The translations under genes and the position numbers were made by a program. From Candidatus Methylomirabilis sp. (GTDB lineage Bacteria; Methylomirabilota; Methylomirabilia; Methylomirabilales; Methylomirabilaceae), in contig NZ_JAQUOY010000003.1 of the NCBI RefSeq assembly GCF_028716865.1, positions 1 through 64,000 of the forward strand: 64,000 nucleotides of DNA, read 5' to 3'. Every line of letters begins with the position of its first letter. Within the stretch, counting starts at the first letter, position 1. The notes under the pieces were generated by a model. The model searched no databases and had not been told where the DNA came from. It saw only the letters and a list, made by a program, of their open reading frames with translations. Below, one piece after another: positions 59,470 through 64,000 of the stretch.

Positions 59470-60809
59470 TCCCCAGGGAGGCCGTGCTCAAGATAGCCCC
59501 ATCTGAGGTCATCTTCCTGGATATATTTTTTCCCCAGCAGCATCGCAATTCTCGCCTTCATCAGCTCGCGGCCCAGGTAAAAGGCGTGGCCTGTCGGGTC
59601 CTGGCCCAGGTGCGCCTTGAGCTGGTCGAAGATCCGGCGGATGTCGGTCTCCTTGATGAAGAGATCGCGGTTGAACACGTAGATAGCCTCCCGGTCGGCA
59701 AAGATGCGGAAGTTTGGGTCCGTCACCATCCGCTGCATCTCTCTCAACTCTGCCTCTGATGGGCAATCGATCCGCCGGTCCTTGATCGTGAGCAGCCCGT
59801 CATCGATCTCTTTGGGCAGTACCCCACGCTGACGGGCGTAATGCATCAGCCGCCGGGCCACGTCCAGCTCGCGGACCGACCCCCTGGCCCATGAGGCCAC
59901 CTCGGTAGTGAGGACATAGCGGATCTGTAGCTCCGACATGACGCCTGTGAGGAGCGCATTGATCCCGGTACTGTCGGCATCGGTGAGTTCGGTGACGTTT
60001 CCCACCCCCATGAGAATCTCAGCCTGCGGGAATCGACGTCTCGCCTCGGTGTAGCGGGCAAGCGACTCGGCGAAACCAAAGCCGATCGGCGCGAGAATCG
60101 GATCGATGAGGTATCGTGTCACGCCCAGGCGCTCTACGGCTTCGATATTCGCTGCAAGGGAATCCAGCCTCTTGCCGAAATCGGGGATAATTACCGGAGT
60201 ACACTGAAGATCCGGGGCCAGATGCAGGTTCAGAGCGTTCAGGCTCAGGAGCAATTCGGCGCCGGCCTTATCGGCGGCAAGAATCTCCTGCGGATCAAAG
60301 CTGTCGATACTGACGCGGAACCCCTCGGATCGGAGCGCAGAGACGATCTCGCCAACATTGCCGGCCGGTTGCGCTGGAATGCAACCTACATCGATGACAT
60401 CCGCACCACAGGCCGCGTAGTAACGGGCCTTGCTGAGGAGTTCGCCGATCGGTAGGGTGGGGGCGTCGTTGATCTCGGCCAGGATGGTCAGATCGTGCTC
60501 GCCATACCCCTCCCGTTTCTTCTCCACACCGAAGTAGTAGGGGATATCACGCAGATCCTTCGGTCCCTTTTCGACCTTCACGCCCAACGCCTGCTCCAAC
60601 TCGTGAGGTTCCACGCGGCAGAGTCCGGGGATCATGACAAGATCAGCGTGGGGTGAGCGCAGCGCATGAAGAATAAACGGCTGGGTCATCAGGGCGGCCA
60701 CGCTGATCTTGAGGACGGCCACCTCGTGGTCGAAGTCGGCCTCCATGCCTGCCAGCGTCTCTTTCAGGGCGCGCTCTGCCAGCTTGCCGGTGATGAAGAG
60801 GATCTTCAT
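59466..60809 (-). CDS. Dihydropteroate-synthase-related protein of the H4MPT cluster
   Basis: A 447-residue protein. An N-terminal domain (1-110, KILFITGKLAERALKETLAG) precedes a DHPS-like TIM barrel (about 110-350) with ILAEINDAPTL, DVIDVGCIPA, VSIDSFDPQEILAADKAG and LIDPILAPIGFG. It should join a pterin pyrophosphate to the beta-RFA-P product in H4MPT synthesis, the step equivalent to DHPS in folate. It begins 20 nt after the SDR gene. Confidence 0.88.
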   Translation of the reverse strand: MKILFITGKLAERALKETLAGMEADFDHEVAVLKISVAALMTQPFILHALRSPHADLVMIPGLCRVEPHELEQALGVKVEKGPKDLRDIPYYFGVEKKREGYGEHDLTILAEINDAPTLPIGELLSKARYYAACGADVIDVGCIPAQPAGNVGEIVSALRSEGFRVSIDSFDPQEILAADKAGAELLLSLNALNLHLAPDLQCTPVIIPDFGKRLDSLAANIEAVERLGVTRYLIDPILAPIGFGFAESLARYTEARRRFPQAEILMGVGNVTELTDADSTGINALLTGVMSELQIRYVLTTEVASWARGSVRELDVARRLMHYARQRGVLPKEIDDGLLTIKDRRIDCPSEAELREMQRMVTDPNFRIFADREAIYVFNRDLFIKETDIRRIFDQLKAHLGQDPTGHAFYLGRELMKARIAMLLGKKYIQEDDLRWGYLEHGLPGD

Positions 60810-60829
60810 GCGCCCCCCGCACTGGCTCG

Positions 60830-61579
60830 TTACACCCAGAGGCCGCCGTGCACGTGGAGGACTGTCCCAGTCACGTATCGCGCCCTCTCGGATGCCAGGT
60901 AACTCACCGCCTCGGCGATATCATCGGGCGTGCCCAATCCCCCAAGAGGGATCATTCGGGTCCAGGCCGCTTTGTCCTCAGCCCGATACTGATCGTAGCT
61001 CTCGGTCTCGATGAAGCCGGGGTTCACGGCGTTGACCCTGATGCCCCAAGGCGCTTCGGATCGCGCCAACGACCTGGTCAGCATAATGACGCCGGACTTG
61101 GCGATGTAGTAGGCCGGCGCCTCAAAGACGCCGATCGGCGAATGCTCGACGTTGAGCGCCCCGATATTGATGATGCTGCCGCCCCGCCGCTCTCGCATGA
61201 CCCGCAGGGCCGCCCTGCTGCAATAGAAGACGCTACCCAGGTTACTGTCCAGCGTTCGACGCCACTCGTCGTCGGTGGTGTCATACAACGCCCGCACGAG
61301 AAAGGGACCGACATTGTTGACCAGAATATCAAGTGAGCCGAGTTGCTTGACCGCCGTTTCGATGAGATGGGATGCGCCGTCCGATGTGGAGACATCCGCT
61401 TTCACAGTCATCGCCTTCATAGGCAGGCTCTCGAACTCCCGGAGGGCCGATTGGGCTGCTTCATCGTCGCCATGATAGTTCAGGACGACGTCGCGACCAT
61501 CCTGGGCGAGGCGGTAGGCGATCGCCTTGCCGATCCCCTTGGTACCCCCTGTGATTATCGCAACCCGTCGTAATTCCAC
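60830..61579 (-). CDS. SDR-family oxidoreductase, possible dihydromethanopterin reductase
   Basis: A 249-residue short-chain dehydrogenase: TGGTKGIGKAIAYRLAQDG for NAD(P), NNVGP, and YYIAK for the catalytic Tyr and Lys. The usual Ser three residues after NIS is missing (IINIGALN). FolM and PTR1-type pteridine reductases also lack that Ser. It is the first gene of the unit with the DHPS-like, DUF447 and MptG genes. A dihydromethanopterin reductase role is therefore a good guess; a 3-oxoacyl-ACP reductase is the alternative. Confidence 0.85.
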   Translation of the reverse strand: MELRRVAIITGGTKGIGKAIAYRLAQDGRDVVLNYHGDDEAAQSALREFESLPMKAMTVKADVSTSDGASHLIETAVKQLGSLDILVNNVGPFLVRALYDTTDDEWRRTLDSNLGSVFYCSRAALRVMRERRGGSIINIGALNVEHSPIGVFEAPAYYIAKSGVIMLTRSLARSEAPWGIRVNAVNPGFIETESYDQYRAEDKAAWTRMIPLGGLGTPDDIAEAVSYLASERARYVTGTVLHVHGGLWV

Positions 61580-61643
61580 TCGCTCAAGCCCTCGATCATC
61601 AAAATCCTTCAGTCTTCAGCCTTCAGTCTTTCTTCTGCTCATC

Positions 61644-61689
61644 TTATGCTCGCACCACTGAAACTTCAAGCAAATCCGCCCTTGCACGT
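61644..61689 (+). repeat. 46-bp direct repeat, copy 1
   Basis: TTATGCTCGCACCACTGAAA to TTGCACGT. It matches 63770-63816 with five mismatches and one gap. It lies at the end of the FemAB-like gene, just past the gene's stop side. A CTTCAGTCTTCAGCCTTCAG run precedes it. Confidence 0.65.
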
Positions 61690-62858
61690 CATATCGAGTC
61701 ATCCCCATGAGCCTTCAGGAATGCCGCCAAATCTTCATCCAGCGTTTCCCATGTCACATCCCTGGTGACCTTTTCAAAGATGCCGTGCAGAAACGGTGAG
61801 ACGTGCTTGCAGTAGTTGGTTAAGGGGACCAGATCGTGCCCCACATCCAGCTTGGCGCGATAGCCGGTTTGCCCGCTTTGCAGTTCGGTCGCGCCGGTGC
61901 GGGACGCCCATTCGATGAACTGTTCCCAGAGCTGGAAATACAGAAACCGATTGCCGCCGTCCAGCGTGTAGTCGATGCCGAGGAATTTGTTGATCGTCCG
62001 TGGCCCAAGCTGAAAGCAGAGCATGAAGGCTGTCAGCGCGCGCGTGTCGGTCTCGCGCATCAGGATGAAATGGGCCTGCGGGCACCGGCGGATCTGCCGG
62101 AAGAACTCGACGTTGAACCGCTCGAATTTGGTCTTGCCTTTTTCGTAGGTCTGCCAGAACAGGCCCCAGATTTCATCCAGCGTCGCGTCATCGGGATGCT
62201 GCGCCACCGTCGTGTACAGCTTGCCCAGTTCCTTCCCGCGTCTGAGCTTCTTCTTCAGATTATGTCGTCGGGAGCCTTTGAGTGCTTTGAGATAGGGTTC
62301 AACACCGGGACCGGAGAGGCGTAATCGGGTACCGGGAAAACTGGCCAGCTTGAATAGCCCCAGTTCCGTTTTGATCGACTCCAGATCGGCCGCCTGAGGA
62401 TCGGGGAAGTCCTTCCAGACAACCATGCTGCACCGTTCGATCCTGGCCCGTTCGTCGGCGGCGCGCTGGATGACGGGGGCGACCTGTGTGAGCGAGAGCC
62501 CCGGTTTCAGGCCGACGGTTCCCTCATCGGCGCACACCGACCCAATGAACAGCGTGCGTTGATAACGGGCGGCGCGGATCAGCGTCCCAAGCAGTTTCAG
62601 GATGCGGGCAATCGCCGGCGGGGCGACCAGGTCGATCGGCACGTCCATGATGAAGACCGGGGCGATGCCTACCGGTTCGCCTGATCGCTCGATCTGCATA
62701 TAGGCGAATGTGAACTGGTCCTCGATCCGGCTGTTCTCCAGCGCCACATACCACCACTGGCCCTCCAGTGGAGGAGGGAAGCAGGTCTCCCACAGATCGC
62801 CGGCAATCTGTGTTGCGGACGCGAACCAGCGGACAGAGAATTCGGAGTGGCCGGGCAT
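61689..62858 (-). CDS. FemAB/GNAT-fold acyltransferase-like protein
   Basis: A 389-residue protein from the ATG overlapping the upstream stop (TGATG). It fits the BioF2/CelD GNAT group (FemAB-like): YLKALKGSRRHNLKKKLRRG (about 208-227) is the typical basic stretch, IDYTLDGGNRFLYFQLWEQF and QSGQTGYRAKLDVGHDLVPL are the C-terminal acceptor block. Such proteins move acyl or aminoacyl groups to envelope or polysaccharide targets. The frame is open further upstream but overlaps the transporter gene. Two half-transporters precede it. Confidence 0.75.
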   Translation of the reverse strand: MPGHSEFSVRWFASATQIAGDLWETCFPPPLEGQWWYVALENSRIEDQFTFAYMQIERSGEPVGIAPVFIMDVPIDLVAPPAIARILKLLGTLIRAARYQRTLFIGSVCADEGTVGLKPGLSLTQVAPVIQRAADERARIERCSMVVWKDFPDPQAADLESIKTELGLFKLASFPGTRLRLSGPGVEPYLKALKGSRRHNLKKKLRRGKELGKLYTTVAQHPDDATLDEIWGLFWQTYEKGKTKFERFNVEFFRQIRRCPQAHFILMRETDTRALTAFMLCFQLGPRTINKFLGIDYTLDGGNRFLYFQLWEQFIEWASRTGATELQSGQTGYRAKLDVGHDLVPLTNYCKHVSPFLHGIFEKVTRDVTWETLDEDLAAFLKAHGDDSI

Positions 62859-63223
62859 CAACTGAATCCGACCAGGCAGACGCCCGCCAGGATCAATACG
62901 ATCCCCGCCCATCGCCTCAGGTTGACGGTTTCCTTCAGGAAGCTGTGCGAGAGCAACGCGATGACGACCAGTTCGACGCTGGCCATCGGCTGGGCTACGC
63001 TGACCGGCAGCAGGGTGAGGGCGATCGTCCAGAATCCCCATTCGACGCTGAAGCAGCCGATCCCGGCCCCGATCCACTCAGACTTGGCAAATACCTTGCG
63101 AATTGTCGACAATCTGGCGCTGTCGCGGGCGTGGTTGGCGGCATGCTTGAAGCAAAGCTGTCCGACCGCCTCGCAGACGACAGCCGCGAGCACGAACAGG
63201 ACGCCGATCAGCCGGTTGCTCAT
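62858..63223 (-). CDS. Half-size DMT/EamA-like transporter, subunit 2
   Basis: A 121-residue four-span membrane protein: SNRLIGVLFVLAAVVCEAVG, SVEWGFWTIALTLLPVSVAQ and GIVLILAGVCLVGF. It fits small-multidrug-resistance or ArnE/ArnF-type half transporters. It overlaps the other half by 4 nt and the FemAB-like gene by 1 nt. The two halves probably pair as an unequal dimer. Confidence 0.78.
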   Translation of the reverse strand: MSNRLIGVLFVLAAVVCEAVGQLCFKHAANHARDSARLSTIRKVFAKSEWIGAGIGCFSVEWGFWTIALTLLPVSVAQPMASVELVVIALLSHSFLKETVNLRRWAGIVLILAGVCLVGFS

Positions 63224-63675
63224 GGCGAATCCTCCAACGAATCGGTCACCGGATGGACCATCGAGGGCGCGCCGGTGTGATGTGTGGTTCCGCTGATGAG
63301 CCACACGCCGATCAGGATCAGCGCAATACCGGCCATGCGCAGCGGGGTGACGCGATCGGCCAGGAAATAGGCCGATCCTGCCGCTGTCAGGACGTAGCTG
63401 CATGCCGTGATCGGCTGGGCAAAACTGAGATCGGCCTTGGACAGGACGATCATCCAGTTGACGAACTGCATCGCATACAGTCCAAGCATCGCATAGAACA
63501 AGGGATGGCTGAACATGCCCAGGAGCGTGGCCAGCGTGGCTTCGCTGGACGCGTCGGTGGCGGCCTTTGACCAGACAAGCTGCACAACAGTGTCGATGCA
63601 GACGGCAAAGGCCAGGCCCAGCCAGACGCCCAGAGGCGCCTTATGTCCGGTTGTAGGCGGAGGAGTCGGCGACAT
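63220..63675 (-). CDS. Half-size DMT/EamA-like transporter, subunit 1
   Basis: A 151-residue protein with a Pro-rich head and four spans (LGVWLGLAFAVCIDTVVQLV, FYAMLGLYAMQFVNWMIVLS, AQPITACSYVLTAAGSAYFL, MAGIALILIGVWLISG). The second-half signature AQPI is shared with its neighbour (AQPM). The His/Asp-rich tail (HHTGAPSMVHPVTD) is cytoplasmic or periplasmic depending on topology. It is the first gene of the module; substrate unknown, perhaps a lipid-linked sugar as for ArnE/F. Confidence 0.78.
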   Translation of the reverse strand: MSPTPPPTTGHKAPLGVWLGLAFAVCIDTVVQLVWSKAATDASSEATLATLLGMFSHPLFYAMLGLYAMQFVNWMIVLSKADLSFAQPITACSYVLTAAGSAYFLADRVTPLRMAGIALILIGVWLISGTTHHTGAPSMVHPVTDSLEDSP

Positions 63676-63769
63676 GAGCGTACACCCTCACTCGGAACAT
63701 ATGCGACGATTTCCGAAAAGCCAAGACGACCTCTCACTCAATCTCTTATGCTGCCAAAATATCCGTATG

Positions 63770-63816
63770 TTATGCCCGCACCAGCGAAACTTCAAGGCGA
63801 ATCCGTCCTTGCACGT
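63770..63816 (+). repeat. 47-bp direct repeat, copy 2
   Basis: TTATGCCCGCACCAGCGAAA to TTGCACGT, the partner of 61644-61689. It lies upstream of the three-gene module, so the module is bracketed. The 63676-63896 gap has no gene. Confidence 0.65.
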
Positions 63817-63896
63817 GCGGATAGTACCATGACCTGCGCCATCAGAATTACTTGACTAATTTTGGGTGGGATGTAGAATAAGTTACCCGACAGATT

Positions 63897-63972
63897 GGGC
63901 GGTTAGCTCAGTCGGGAGAGCGCCGCCTTCACACGGCGGAGGTCACTGGTTCGATCCCAGTACCGCCCACCA
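63897..63972 (+). tRNA. tRNA-Val (anticodon CAC)
   Basis: Full cloverleaf: acceptor GGGCGGT/ACCGCCC, D stem GCTC/GAGC, anticodon stem CCGCC/GGCGG with loop TTCACAC, T arm ACTGG-TTCGATC-CCAGT. Anticodon CAC reads GUG (Val). The CCA end is encoded. Confidence 0.96.
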
Positions 63973-63974
63973 TA

Positions 63975-64000
63975 ATCCCCCTGCCGCTGAGTAGGGGGAT
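63975..64000 (+). terminator. Hairpin after tRNA-Val
   Basis: ATCCCCCT (63975-63982) and AGGGGGAT (63993-64000) form an 8-bp perfect stem just after the tRNA. The window ends at the last stem base, so a T-run cannot be checked. Confidence 0.6.

Noticed and set aside
1-64000. CRISPR array
   Set aside because: No regularly spaced direct repeats with unique spacers and no cas gene were found on reading the window.

Overview
The window looks like a chromosome segment from a methane- or methanol-oxidising bacterium of the NC10 group (Candidatus Methylomirabilis or a close relative). This is inferred from gene content. A contiguous tetrahydromethanopterin (H4MPT) C1-oxidation operon (fae, mtdB, fwdD-like, fhcB, fhcA, fhcD, fhcC, mch) is followed by H4MPT cofactor genes (RimK-like ligase, CitG-like protein, and further on beta-RFAP synthase, DUF447, dihydropteroate-synthase-like protein and an SDR reductase). 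Nearby are a periplasmic methanethiol-oxidase/SCO pair, Aquifex-type aconitase and bacterial housekeeping genes. The DNA is GC-rich, with clearly AT-richer patches in the accessory region. No database search was possible, so species assignment is tentative.

Layout. 0.2-13.7 kb: aconitase with a 29-residue membrane peptide gene, two small exported proteins, DNA polymerase IV, a leftward set (RecD2 helicase, DksA/TraR zinc-finger protein, nucleotidyltransferase), IscX, superoxide dismutase, RecQ, NfuA, and an SCO/methanethiol oxidase pair. Two decayed DksA-type fragments lie beside the intact copy. 13.9-21.4 kb: a KimA-like potassium importer followed by a shortened KdpD-type kinase and KdpE-type regulator, an M28 peptidase, an exported protein and a DEAD-box RNA helicase with a structured leader.

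21.6-35.6 kb is a defence island: an MNT-HEPN toxin-antitoxin pair with a small leader ORF; a broken DUF499-type fragment; a three-gene cassette of PLD-nuclease/SNF2 helicase (1124 aa), Eco57I-type methyltransferase (1097 aa) and an unassigned-group reverse transcriptase with a long helical C-terminus (683 aa); a HigB/HigA-ImmA pair with a three-half-site operator; a stand-alone DprA/SLOG protein; and a Phd/RelE pair. It ends in a YdjM-like gene whose 3' end carries a 20-bp copy of the 3' end of the tRNA-Ala gene lying about 100 bp further on, which looks like an integration scar. The helicase-methyltransferase-RT cassette is the best candidate for an undescribed system.

35.9-42 kb: pyrE, msrA, DUF427, slipin/NfeD, mazG, a ZIP transporter and a lytic transglycosylase. 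42.3-50.0 kb: the C1 operon, with a good sigma-70-type promoter before fae and a terminator-like hairpin after it. The FhcB here keeps the archaeal-type cysteines and is accompanied by a FwdD-like subunit, which raises the question of whether the complex is a metal-dependent formylmethanofuran dehydrogenase rather than a pure hydrolase. 50.0-61.6 kb: cofactor biosynthesis interrupted by a three-gene unit of unknown pathway (HAD phosphatase, class-III aminotransferase, alpha/beta hydrolase) and an NtrC-type two-component system. 61.7-63.7 kb: a FemAB/GNAT-like protein with two half-size DMT transporters, bracketed by imperfect 46-47 bp direct repeats. The window closes with tRNA-Val and a hairpin.
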